This document shows, piece after piece, positions 24,992 through 33,376 of a stretch of 64,000 nt of DNA. A program made the position numbers and the translations under genes. Position 1 is the first letter of the stretch; every line of letters starts with the position of its first letter. The notes under the pieces were generated by a model. That model had not been told where the DNA came from, searched no databases, and saw only the letters and a list, made by a program, of their open reading frames with translations. Source of the DNA: an uncultured Monoglobus sp. (lineage in GTDB: Bacteria > Bacillota > Clostridia > Monoglobales > Monoglobaceae); the NCBI GenBank assembly GCA_947625055.1, contig CANQMT010000010.1, forward strand, positions 1 through 64,000, read 5' to 3'.

Positions 24992-26209
24992 CTATTTAAG
25001 GATTTTCGGAACAGGCATTATTGATGCCAGGAACGCGGCGGCGAGTATATAAATAAGATCGCTCACAGGGAAACACAGCAATAGCAGCAGCGCAACCGCC
25101 AGCGGTTTTCGCATAATGGTGGTCATAACCGCCGCGGCCGATATTGAGACCGCGAAAACAGGGTCTATACCGAACGCGACCGAGCAGGCGTAGCCCAAGC
25201 AGACTCCGGCAAATATTGACGGAAAAAAGCTTCCGCCGCGCCAGCCGAAACGTATACACATATTTATTAAAAAGACCTTTATAACAGGTATTATAAACAG
25301 CAGATACAACGGATATTGAGTGTATGTATCGGTGAGCTTTTGAATCTCCTCCTCACCGGAGAACATTGCGATCGGGAAAACAGTGCCGATTATTCCCAGA
25401 ACAAGCGCCGCGATAACCGCCATTATAAAATATCTTCCTCCGAGTTTTTCCGCCGCCGCTTGTGTCAATTTGTCAAAAATCATGTAAACATAGCCAAGGA
25501 CAACGCTGATCGCCAGCACAGGCACGGCAAACAGCAGCTCGCCTCTCTCTATCGACACTTTTTCAAAACGCGGCATTCCGGCGCCGGAACCTAAAAATTT
25601 GCTTAGCAGCATGAATATACCGAAACCCGTCAATACAGCGCAGAATATCGCGGTTGTTTTTGATGCTTTCGGGAGGACGAATTCATCTTCATCATCATTC
25701 TCGATCGGTTCTATAAATCCAAAAAGCGGGGAACGGAACACAATGCCAAGAGTTGTTGAAATTCCTATTTCCGGCAGCTCGGACATATACTTGCCCGCAT
25801 ATTTAAAATTATCTCCAGCCCAGCAGCACAGTCCCACAATAACCCCCGTAAGGCCTGCCTCGGGGCCTATCGCTCCGCCGAATATCAGCGGCATCAGCGC
25901 GGCGATCAGCATGATCAAAATGTTATTATACGGATATCTGCCGTCTCGCTTGTACTTTGCCATGACCTGATGAAGGTCGTCGGGACACGGGCCGTACTTC
26001 TTTTGTATAATTCCGATCACAACGCCGCCCAGCAGGCACAGCAGTACCGTGTAGCCCGGAATATGCACAACGCCCGGAATATAGTCCCAAAGCAATTCAA
26101 TGAGCAGGTGCATAACGCGCATGAACGCCCAGATTATTCCGCCGATAACCGCGCCCGCCGCGGTGCCGAGCAGTATAAAAACAATCCCGTTATTGTTCGT
26201 TGTTTTCAT
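24992..26209 (-). CDS. ClC-family chloride channel/transporter, divergent
   Basis: 405-residue integral membrane protein with about ten hydrophobic helices, matching the voltage-gated ClC fold. The segment GGAIGPEAGLTGVIVGL near residue 115 corresponds to the conserved G(R/K)EGP loop, here with GPEAG. A classical GSGIP ion-selectivity motif was not seen, so this belongs to a divergent branch, and whether it moves chloride or another anion cannot be stated. A cytosolic-loop-like stretch (ENDDEDEF) is in the middle. GGAGACAAAAA precedes the ATG. Confidence 0.8.
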   Translation of the reverse strand: MKTTNNNGIVFILLGTAAGAVIGGIIWAFMRVMHLLIELLWDYIPGVVHIPGYTVLLCLLGGVVIGIIQKKYGPCPDDLHQVMAKYKRDGRYPYNNILIMLIAALMPLIFGGAIGPEAGLTGVIVGLCCWAGDNFKYAGKYMSELPEIGISTTLGIVFRSPLFGFIEPIENDDEDEFVLPKASKTTAIFCAVLTGFGIFMLLSKFLGSGAGMPRFEKVSIERGELLFAVPVLAISVVLGYVYMIFDKLTQAAAEKLGGRYFIMAVIAALVLGIIGTVFPIAMFSGEEEIQKLTDTYTQYPLYLLFIIPVIKVFLINMCIRFGWRGGSFFPSIFAGVCLGYACSVAFGIDPVFAVSISAAAVMTTIMRKPLAVALLLLLCFPVSDLIYILAAAFLASIMPVPKILK

Positions 26210-26357
26210 TTTTTGTCTCCTTTTCTGATACCCGTATTTTTATATGTCCTGCCGGTTCATCTCTTAATAGTATTATTTTATCATGTTCACCTATGGACAA
26301 GTCAACAGTTACAGATAATTTTTGAAAAATTTTGGTTTATATGCCTGCAATCGCCGT

Positions 26358-27062
26358 TTACTTTCCGGCACGATTTATTTTTTTCGCCGAGCGCGGAAAG
26401 GCCTCGGGCGTCGGCTTTATCTTTTCGATTATAACGATCTTGCGCACTATATCGCTTTCGGGCAGCGGAGCGGTTATGATCTCCGATATTTTGCCGCCCA
26501 GGGTGCCGATGATCGGCCTTGCCGCGTCGATCTCCGCGTCCGCGCCCTCGGACTTGAGCGCGATGAACCTTCCGCCCGGCTTTACCAACGGCAGGCAGTA
26601 TTCCGAAAGGGCGGTCATGTTGGCCACCGCGCGCGAAACCACGGTGTCAAAGCTGTCGCGAAACTCCTTTCGGCCGAGCTCCTCCGCCCTGCCGTGGACG
26701 CAGTCGGCCTCGACTCCGAGCCCGCCGCACACCTCGCTTAAAAAGCTGATCCTCTTTTTGAGCGAGTCAACGAGCGTCAGGCGGACGCCGGGCCTCAAAA
26801 GCTTGATCGGCAGACCCGGAAAGCCCGCGCCCGTTCCGATATCGGCGAGGCTCCCGCCGCTTATGTCGATGTATTTAAGAGGCAGCAGCGAGTCCAGAAA
26901 ATGCTTGACCGCGATCCCGTCGCTGTCGGTGATTGCGGTAAGGTTGATTTTTTCGTTCCATTCGCGGAGCAGCTCCGAGTACCGCGCGAATTTGCGAATC
27001 GTATCGGCGTCGGCGCTGAGCCCCAATTCATCAAGTCCGTTTAAAAAAAGTTCTGTGTTCAT
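26358..27062 (-). CDS. rsmG: 16S rRNA m7G527 methyltransferase RsmG (GidB)
   Basis: 234-residue SAM-dependent enzyme that methylates G527 of 16S rRNA; loss gives low-level streptomycin resistance in studied bacteria. The SAM motif LADIGTGAGFPGLPIKLL is near residue 80; KINLTAITDSD near residue 40 is the family's N-terminal signature, and VVSRAVANM near 140 is also typical. AAGGTGACAAT precedes the ATG. In many Firmicutes rsmG lies near parAB; here the two are about 15 kb apart. Confidence 0.94.
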   Translation of the reverse strand: MNTELFLNGLDELGLSADADTIRKFARYSELLREWNEKINLTAITDSDGIAVKHFLDSLLPLKYIDISGGSLADIGTGAGFPGLPIKLLRPGVRLTLVDSLKKRISFLSEVCGGLGVEADCVHGRAEELGRKEFRDSFDTVVSRAVANMTALSEYCLPLVKPGGRFIALKSEGADAEIDAARPIIGTLGGKISEIITAPLPESDIVRKIVIIEKIKPTPEAFPRSAKKINRAGK

Positions 27063-27100
27063 ATTGTCACCTTAAAACCGTGTCAATAATTTTCGGCATA

Positions 27101-28498
27101 TTATATCAGATATTCCTTGTCGCTGTCGGTCAGCGCGTAGCCGAGGTTGCAGATGTTTCCCGCGCCCATTGTGATGATAAGGTCGCGTACACCCGCGTTT
27201 TCAACCAGATAGCGCTCTATCGCGCGCATGTCGTTCATATAGACGGCTCCCTTTATCTTTATCGCGAGATCGCACGAGTGGATCGTTCCGTCATATTTTT
27301 CTCTCGCGGGATAAATATCCGCGATCATGACTCTGTCCGCCTCGCTGAGGGCCTCGGCAAACTCGTCAAGGAAGGCCGCTGTCCTTGAATAGGTGTGGGG
27401 CTGGAACACTACCCACACGTTTTCATAGCCCATTTTCTTGGCGGCGGTCAGCGTCGCGCGGATCTCGGTCGGGTGGTGGGCGTAGTCGTCAATAACGTCC
27501 GCCCCGCATGCGGCCTTGCCGAGTCTTTCAAACCTGCGCCTTGTGCCGGTGAATGCCTCAAGGCCTTCCTTAATATATTTCGGCTCGATCTCAAGAAAAT
27601 CACAGGCCGCGGCGACTCCCACCGCGTTGCAGATGTTGTGATCGCCAACGACATTCAGGTCTATATGACATAACATGCGTTCTTTGTTGTATATATCAAA
27701 ACTCGGATATCCGTTTTCCCGCAATGTTATATTCCGGGCGGTATAATCGGCGTCTTTGTTTTTAAGTCCATAGGTTAGTAGGTTTTTTTCGACATTTTGC
27801 ACAATATTTTGGGTGCTATTTTCGTCAATACATACAATATTGCAGCCATTACTATCAGTTAGGCTTGTAAATTTCACAAAAGATGATATAATGTGATTAA
27901 GGTCTTTAAAATAATCAAGGTGGTCCTCTTCTATGTTCGTGACTATCGATACAAACGGTTTGAAGTGAAGAAAACTCTCGACGTATTCACAGGCCTCAAA
28001 GGGCAGATATTCGGAGCCGCCGATGCGGTAATTTCCCCCGATCTGCCTGAGTTCGCCTCCGATGAGGACGGTGGGGTCTTTCTTCGCGTGAAGGAGCACC
28101 AACGACAGCATTGAAGATGTTGTGGTCTTTCCGTGGGTTCCCGCGACCGCAACGGGATACTTGTAAAGCTTGAGCAGCTCTCCGAGCATTTCCGCCCGCT
28201 CTATGACCGGAACGCCGAGGTTGCGCGCGGCTTTGAGCTCGGGATTGTCGCTGCTGATCGCCGCGGTATAGCAAACAACATCAGGACTCTTAACATTCTC
28301 GGCCCTTTGACCGATAAATATTTCCGCACCATTTTGTTTTAACCTATCGGTAAGGCCGGATGATTTTGTATCACTGCCGGACACCTTGTAACCGAAGTTG
28401 AGCAGCATTTCCGCAATGCCGCTCATGCTTATTCCGCCGATTCCGATCATGTGTATATGTGCGCCTTTTTGGAGCTCGGCAAGTGTAAAGTTACTCAT
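27101..28498 (-). CDS. murC: UDP-N-acetylmuramate-L-alanine ligase MurC
   Basis: About 465 residues. Cytoplasmic Mur ligase adding the first L-alanine to UDP-MurNAc in peptidoglycan synthesis. The N-terminal Rossmann part has HMIGIGGISMSGIAEML, the ATP loop AVAGTHGKTTTSSML is near residue 110, and DDYAHHPTEIRATL is near 340. The start at 28498 (MSNFT) is chosen over an upstream in-frame ATG, because AGAGGG lies in front of it and the family normally begins a few residues before the Rossmann motif. Confidence 0.95.
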   Translation of the reverse strand: MSNFTLAELQKGAHIHMIGIGGISMSGIAEMLLNFGYKVSGSDTKSSGLTDRLKQNGAEIFIGQRAENVKSPDVVCYTAAISSDNPELKAARNLGVPVIERAEMLGELLKLYKYPVAVAGTHGKTTTSSMLSLVLLHAKKDPTVLIGGELRQIGGNYRIGGSEYLPFEACEYVESFLHFKPFVSIVTNIEEDHLDYFKDLNHIISSFVKFTSLTDSNGCNIVCIDENSTQNIVQNVEKNLLTYGLKNKDADYTARNITLRENGYPSFDIYNKERMLCHIDLNVVGDHNICNAVGVAAACDFLEIEPKYIKEGLEAFTGTRRRFERLGKAACGADVIDDYAHHPTEIRATLTAAKKMGYENVWVVFQPHTYSRTAAFLDEFAEALSEADRVMIADIYPAREKYDGTIHSCDLAIKIKGAVYMNDMRAIERYLVENAGVRDLIITMGAGNICNLGYALTDSDKEYLI

Positions 28499-28538
28499 AG
28501 TAATGATTACCCTCTTTCGATAATTGTTCTTATGATGT

Positions 28539-28567
28539 AGTATACTATATATTTGAAGAAATTTCAA
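28539..28567 (-). promoter_or_regulatory. Promoter of murC
   Basis: On the minus strand, TTGAAA (28562-28567), 17-base spacer, TATACT (28539-28544), about 35 bases before the murC start. Confidence 0.65.
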
Positions 28568-28675
28568 GAATATATACGCATAAAGTGCAAATTTTCCAAA
28601 GAGGCAGAAAGGATTGTGGTTAAAAGAAGGTAATGGTTAAAAATATGCGGAGAAATCCGGGAAAGGATGAGAAGT

Positions 28676-28963
28676 ATGCTGATTACAGATATCAGAGTCA
28701 GAAGGATTAACGCTGACGGAAGAATGAAGGCAGTTGTTTCAGTAACTTTTGATGACGCATTCGTGGTTCATGACATAAAAATCATCGAAGGCCAGGAAGG
28801 CAAACTGTTTACGGCTATGCCCAGCAGAAAGACACCGGACGGAGAATACAAGGACATAGCACATCCGATTAATTCTACTACAAGAACAATGCTTAACGAG
28901 CGGATACTCGAGAAGTATCAGGAAGTATTGGATGAAGAGACACCGCAGGACGAGGAATTATAG
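28676..28963 (+). CDS. spoVG: Septation/sporulation regulator SpoVG
   Basis: 95-residue RNA/DNA-binding regulator. [29 protein letters not shown] and the highly conserved [18 protein letters not shown] are all present. In Bacillus and Listeria it affects septation, sporulation and virulence gene expression. GAAAGGATGAGAAGT precedes the ATG at 28676. Divergent from murC. A terminator follows. Confidence 0.96.
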   Translation: MLITDIRVRRINADGRMKAVVSVTFDDAFVVHDIKIIEGQEGKLFTAMPSRKTPDGEYKDIAHPINSTTRTMLNERILEKYQEVLDEETPQDEEL

Positions 28964-28975
28964 GAATTAAATTAC

Positions 28976-29005
28976 GGGGCTGCGCCAAACGGCGCGGCCC
29001 CTTTT
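28976..29005 (+). terminator. Terminator of spoVG
   Basis: GGGGCTGCGCC pairs with GGCGCGGCCCC around AAAC, followed by TTTT. Confidence 0.85.
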
Positions 29006-29094
29006 GAGTGGTTTTATTCGGTGTAAGGACCCGGTATACAACCTATGCCGATATGGCGGAATTTGATATATTTAAAATATTTTTAAAAAAGCCC

Positions 29095-29123
29095 TTGACA
29101 AATATTTCTATATGGTGTAGAAT
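29095..29123 (+). promoter_or_regulatory. Promoter of the SLH gene at 29199
   Basis: TTGACA (29095-29100), 17-base spacer, TAGAAT (29118-29123). Confidence 0.8.
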
Positions 29124-29198
29124 ATATGTGTGCTACAAATTGTAGAACCAAAAATCAGCGGCTGATTAAAAATTAATTATCAAAAAGAAAGGATATCG

Positions 29199-30443
29199 GT
29201 GATCAATATGAAAAACAGAAAATTTATCAAAATTCTGACAACGCTAACTATGGCATTTTGCGTTTTGTCCGTGTTTATGACGGGCAGCGCCGACACTGTC
29301 GGCGGGATTGCGGGAGGACCCTATCATGAATACTCGGTTTATTTTGAGGTTCGTGATAACTATGGCGCTCTGATACATGTCATAACGGATCCGATCGTTG
29401 AGGACGGGGTGATATACCTGCCGTTTTCTTTGGTGCGCACGGTGGATTATGACTATGAAACAGAAGGTGAATACGCGTCGGCGGAAGAGATAATAACGAT
29501 AGTGCACAGACTTCCCGTGTCATTAGATTGGGACTACTCTATATCAGCGGCGGTGGATATAAAAAACGGCGAAGTCACAAGGGACGGAAAAACCGAAAAA
29601 CTGAGCGGAAAATATTTGTATTCGGGCAACGTATTATATATACCGATCGAAGATCTGGAAAAAATAATATTGTACGACGCCACATATAATGATTCCGAAA
29701 AGACGATCAAATTCAAGTATCGTGAGGACACGCCGATAGTTTCGACGACTAAGAACCTATATGCGTCGGGTGTTTCTTCGACGCCGAGCCCGTCAATCGA
29801 TCCTTCAAAAAACGGAACGGCTTCGGAAAACAAGCGGGATGACCGCGGCTCCGAAACGGCGACCGAAAGACTGCTGAGGCTCGGCATTATAAACGGCGAT
29901 CCGAATGGGGATTTGCGTCTCGGCGACGGCCTGACCCGCGCCGAGATGTCGGTGATCATATGCGGACTTCAGGGCATAAACGGCGTGCCGGATGCGGTCG
30001 ATACGGTTTTCGGCGACGTAAACAAGAGCCATTGGGCATCTGGATATATCAACGCAGCCTATAACTCAAAAATAATAAACGGCAATGAGGACGGAACATT
30101 CCGCCCCGAGGATAAGGTCACATATCAAGAGGCGGTAAAAATGCTTGTGTCGCTCCTGGGTTACGCGCCGAAGGCTGATACGCTCGGCGGCTATCCCAAT
30201 GGATATTTAGAGACCGCGCGCCAGCACGGACTGACAAACGGTGTTGAGTTCAGCCCCGAAAACCCCTGCATCCGAGGCGATGTGTTTATTTTGGCGGAAA
30301 ACGCTCTTGACATACCGCTGATGATGCAGAAGGACGGCGCGGACCCCGGGGTATATGTGATCTGCGACGGCACCCTCAATGAAAAAGGTGAGATCGAGGT
30401 TCCGCTGCGGACCTTAATAACAGAAAATTTCGGCGAAAAATAA
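29199..30443 (+). CDS. Exported protein with stalk-like N-domain and C-terminal SLH domains
   Basis: About 414 residues. A signal peptide covers residues ~1-32 (MKNRKFIKILTTLTMAFCVL). The next ~160 residues (GVIYLPFSLVRTVDYDYETE, KYLYSGNVLYIPIEDLEKII) look like a copper-amine-oxidase N-terminal type beta domain, common in Firmicutes surface proteins. After a Ser/Pro-rich linker come SLH repeats (GDLRLGDGLTRAEMSVIICG; VFGDVNKSHWASGYINAAY ... GTFRPEDKVTYQEAVKMLV; and a degenerate third). Either a GTG at 29199 (AAAGGA in front) or the ATG at 29208 (GGTGA in front) could start it. Function unknown beyond wall attachment. Confidence 0.82.
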   Translation: MINMKNRKFIKILTTLTMAFCVLSVFMTGSADTVGGIAGGPYHEYSVYFEVRDNYGALIHVITDPIVEDGVIYLPFSLVRTVDYDYETEGEYASAEEIITIVHRLPVSLDWDYSISAAVDIKNGEVTRDGKTEKLSGKYLYSGNVLYIPIEDLEKIILYDATYNDSEKTIKFKYREDTPIVSTTKNLYASGVSSTPSPSIDPSKNGTASENKRDDRGSETATERLLRLGIINGDPNGDLRLGDGLTRAEMSVIICGLQGINGVPDAVDTVFGDVNKSHWASGYINAAYNSKIINGNEDGTFRPEDKVTYQEAVKMLVSLLGYAPKADTLGGYPNGYLETARQHGLTNGVEFSPENPCIRGDVFILAENALDIPLMMQKDGADPGVYVICDGTLNEKGEIEVPLRTLITENFGEK

Positions 30444-30473
30444 AATGATCGGCGGATAAAACCGCCGTCTGGG

Positions 30474-30545
30474 CCGGCTTCCCCTACGGTAAAAGGGTAC
30501 AAAGTGTCGTAGGGGCGGACGACCTCAGCCGCCCGCGTGAAAACG
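30474..30545. repeat. R1 dispersed repeat fragment
   Basis: CCCCTACGG...CGTAGGGGCGGACGACC and CCGCCCGC match parts of the R1 units at 21211 and 48943. It lies between two convergent genes and may act in termination. Confidence 0.55.
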
Positions 30546-30551
30546 AAACGG

Positions 30552-33083
30552 TTAAAAGCGGGCGGGGCGGATATATCCGATTTTTATGGGGCCCAAAACG
30601 CCGGAGGGAGGCAGGGCTATAAAGCGCGAATACTTGTCGCGGAATTTATACGCGGGGTTGTTGGCCGCGATTATCTCAAGGCGGTTCACGCCTTTTTTTA
30701 GTTCCGCCTCGAACCGATAGGGCGGGCATATCTCGCAGCCGACGCACTCGCCGTTCACGAAAAGCTCGGCGGTCTCGCCGACGGCGCCGAGATCGATCAC
30801 CGCGAGGCCGCCCGGGGAATCGATCTGCGCGCGATAGCGTATCTTTCCGCTGAACCGCGGCAGCTCGCCCGGGGCGGTAATATTTATAAGGCCGCTTGAT
30901 TTTTTATACGGAACAAAGCTGCCGCGTTCCCAAACGTCGATGTCAAAGCGCGGTTCGATCTCGGTCATGGCGGGTGCTTCCGGGTCATATTCGGGCAGGC
31001 CGCGCGGTAGATCGCCGAAAACAACCACGGCCGGGCGGTACGGCCCGATCACGAGCCGAAGGCCGCCGTCCGCGTCCGCGCGGCTCAAAACGTTGCGCGC
31101 CGCGTCGTAAACTCCGCAGGGGCCGCCGCTCGGGAATTTCACTGTTCCGTCAAAGGTTTCGGTCACGCTCTCGTTGTTTAGCATATATATGTCCGCGCCC
31201 TCGCGGCGGCAGCGCAGAACGCGCAGCGGCTTAAAAGGTCTGTCAACCGAGACGTGCGCGTATTTTTCCGCGTATTCGGCGATTTTGTCAAGCGGCACCG
31301 ATCCGATGCCGAGCGGGTTCTCATAGCCCTTCGGGGGCGCGCCGACAAAAACCGTGTCGGCTCCCCCGCTCTTGAGCCGCTCGAGCCGATCGAGGCAGTT
31401 TTCGGGCAGGATCTCGGCGTAAGGCGCTATGATCAGAGGATATTCCGTGCCGTTTATCGTGAGGCAGCCGTCTTTGATCTCTCCATCGTCTATCGCGTCA
31501 AACGGGATTATATCGCAGTCGATCTGGTTCTCAAGCAGAGCCTTGAGAGGTTTCTGCTCAAGCATATATTCTCCGCCGCACCACTCGGCCTCGGCGTGAT
31601 ACAGCACCGCGGCGGACGGAACAGCCCCGCCGCCAAGTATATGGCACATGCGGTTCATATAGCCGCTGAGGATTTTAAGGTATTCGTACTGCGGGTTCAT
31701 GCCGCGCCCGTAAAGGTGCGGCGGACAGTCCGGGTCGTTTTCTTTGGGCGAGAACGCGTGGGGCACAAAATAATTGATGCCGGCTGCCAGAAAATGGTCG
31801 GTCTGCCATTTCATCAACGGCAGACCCTCGGCCCAGCCGTAGCCGCCGAAGCACTCGCACAGAGCGCGGCCCTGTTTGTTCGGCTGGATATGCGCCATGG
31901 ACGCGCCGAGCTTGCCCAGGGCAAAGTCATAAAACTCCGGGTCGTTTATCCGCGTCGAGGCAAAAACCGAGTGGCACATATCCCCAAAGCCGGGCATGAG
32001 CTGATGATACACCGCGTCGATCCCCGACATGTCCTGACCCGCAAGCGCGCGGAAATAATGTCCCGCGCCGGGGCCGAGGCGTGAGCTCACGTTCATATCC
32101 TCAAGCACATGGCCGATATACATAACTCCGCGCTCTCGGCACCAATCCCCGAGCATTTTGCAGAAATTTTCGGAGTACATTTTCGAGACCGCGTCCATAT
32201 AAGCCGCGCGCACCTTCGCCGTGATCTCGCCGCAGTCATACCAAAGCGCGGCGAGGATCGCCGCCGCCGGCCGTTCCGCTGCCGCCGAGATAATTCCGAT
32301 AAGCCTGTCGTTCCACGGGAGCGCGGCGCCCACGGTGCCGACCGAGGTGCCGTAACCCTTCGGCAGATTGCGGAAGCCGGGCTCGTCGCTGAAAAATCCG
32401 GCGATCGTCTTTCCGAACTCGTCTTTATATCTGTTGTAATGGGGCTCGTAAACCTCGCTGATCATCATCGCGCACGACTCGGGGACAAGCGGGTCAAGCA
32501 TATACGCGGAGCGGCCGCTTACGCCGTCCCGGGTGTCGATATAAAAGAACACTCGCCACACGCCCTCGGGCACGTCAAGGTACAGCATTCCGCCGCTGAT
32601 ACGGTCGGTGAGGTCAACCGCCTCGCCTGTCAGGTTTTCGCCCTTGCCGCTCCTGCGGATCATCGCCGCGCCGACAAGCCTCTCGTCAAATTCAGGCCGA
32701 AGCTCGGGCAGGATCAGCGCCATGTCTTTCCGCGGGCCGTACACGTCCGCGTTTTTCTCGATCAGGTGGCGCTTGCGAAGGTCGGGGCGGCGGCTTTCAA
32801 ACACGCCGTTCGCGTAGCCGCTGGGAAAATGCTTGTCGTCAAATATCCAGACGCGCATATTAAGGCGCTTCGCCTCGGCTATTATATTGTCAAGGTTATC
32901 CCACCACTTCGGGCCGCAAAAATCCTCAAACGGGCGCGACTCCACGCAGAACTCCGTGATCCCCGCGCCGCGGATCTTCCGGATCTCGTCGCGGATCACC
33001 TCCGGAGGCTCCCCGTGCTGCCAGAAAAGGGGCAGAATATAGTTTTTGTTTTTGTTGTTTAAGGCCTCTGTCACGCGTTTCAT
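30552..33083 (-). CDS. Large glycoside hydrolase, GH106-like (alpha-L-rhamnosidase?)
   Basis: 843 residues, no signal peptide, so cytoplasmic. The N-terminal ~130 residues (LPLFWQHGEPPEVIRDEIRK, VWIFDDKHFPSGYANG) and the central barrel resemble GH106-type proteins and related putative glycosidases. The C-terminal ~120 residues form a jelly roll like GH2 sugar-binding domains (LAVIDLGAVGETAELFVNGE). If GH106 is right, it would release rhamnose from plant rhamnogalacturonan fragments, fitting the esterase in the next gene. Catalytic residues were not identified, so the family is a tentative call. GGAGGTGC precedes the ATG. Confidence 0.6.
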   Translation of the reverse strand: MKRVTEALNNKNKNYILPLFWQHGEPPEVIRDEIRKIRGAGITEFCVESRPFEDFCGPKWWDNLDNIIAEAKRLNMRVWIFDDKHFPSGYANGVFESRRPDLRKRHLIEKNADVYGPRKDMALILPELRPEFDERLVGAAMIRRSGKGENLTGEAVDLTDRISGGMLYLDVPEGVWRVFFYIDTRDGVSGRSAYMLDPLVPESCAMMISEVYEPHYNRYKDEFGKTIAGFFSDEPGFRNLPKGYGTSVGTVGAALPWNDRLIGIISAAAERPAAAILAALWYDCGEITAKVRAAYMDAVSKMYSENFCKMLGDWCRERGVMYIGHVLEDMNVSSRLGPGAGHYFRALAGQDMSGIDAVYHQLMPGFGDMCHSVFASTRINDPEFYDFALGKLGASMAHIQPNKQGRALCECFGGYGWAEGLPLMKWQTDHFLAAGINYFVPHAFSPKENDPDCPPHLYGRGMNPQYEYLKILSGYMNRMCHILGGGAVPSAAVLYHAEAEWCGGEYMLEQKPLKALLENQIDCDIIPFDAIDDGEIKDGCLTINGTEYPLIIAPYAEILPENCLDRLERLKSGGADTVFVGAPPKGYENPLGIGSVPLDKIAEYAEKYAHVSVDRPFKPLRVLRCRREGADIYMLNNESVTETFDGTVKFPSGGPCGVYDAARNVLSRADADGGLRLVIGPYRPAVVVFGDLPRGLPEYDPEAPAMTEIEPRFDIDVWERGSFVPYKKSSGLINITAPGELPRFSGKIRYRAQIDSPGGLAVIDLGAVGETAELFVNGECVGCEICPPYRFEAELKKGVNRLEIIAANNPAYKFRDKYSRFIALPPSGVLGPIKIGYIRPARF

Positions 33084-33238
33084 AAAGCACCTCCCGCTTT
33101 TTGATTATTATAGCACAACCCTTGAGCTTTAGCAACTCCCGATTTTGTGATAAATTTACAAATTATTTGGTGAAAAAATATTGAAACAGGGCAATGTGCC
33201 GAAACTGAAAAATAATATCTTTTGTAAAAAAATCGTAA

Positions 33239-33267
33239 TTGCAATTTCCGCGGTTTTAGGTTAAAAT
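33239..33267 (+). promoter_or_regulatory. Promoter of the 2112-residue SLH protein
   Basis: TTGCAA (33239-33244), 17-base spacer, TAAAAT (33262-33267). About 100 bases of AT-rich leader follow, with no clear structure. Confidence 0.6.
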
Positions 33268-33376
33268 ATGCATATATGATTATATTGGGAATATACTGTG
33301 CTTTATAGATACAGGCGCAAAAATTTAAAAACAATAAAAGGCAGAATATAAAAAACATTTAAAAGGAGGAGTTTTT

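Noticed and set aside
32109-33062. 317-codon antisense frame in the GH106-like gene
   Set aside because: Low-complexity Arg/Ala/His composition typical of shadows of GC-rich genes; no ribosome site; the sense gene is convincing.
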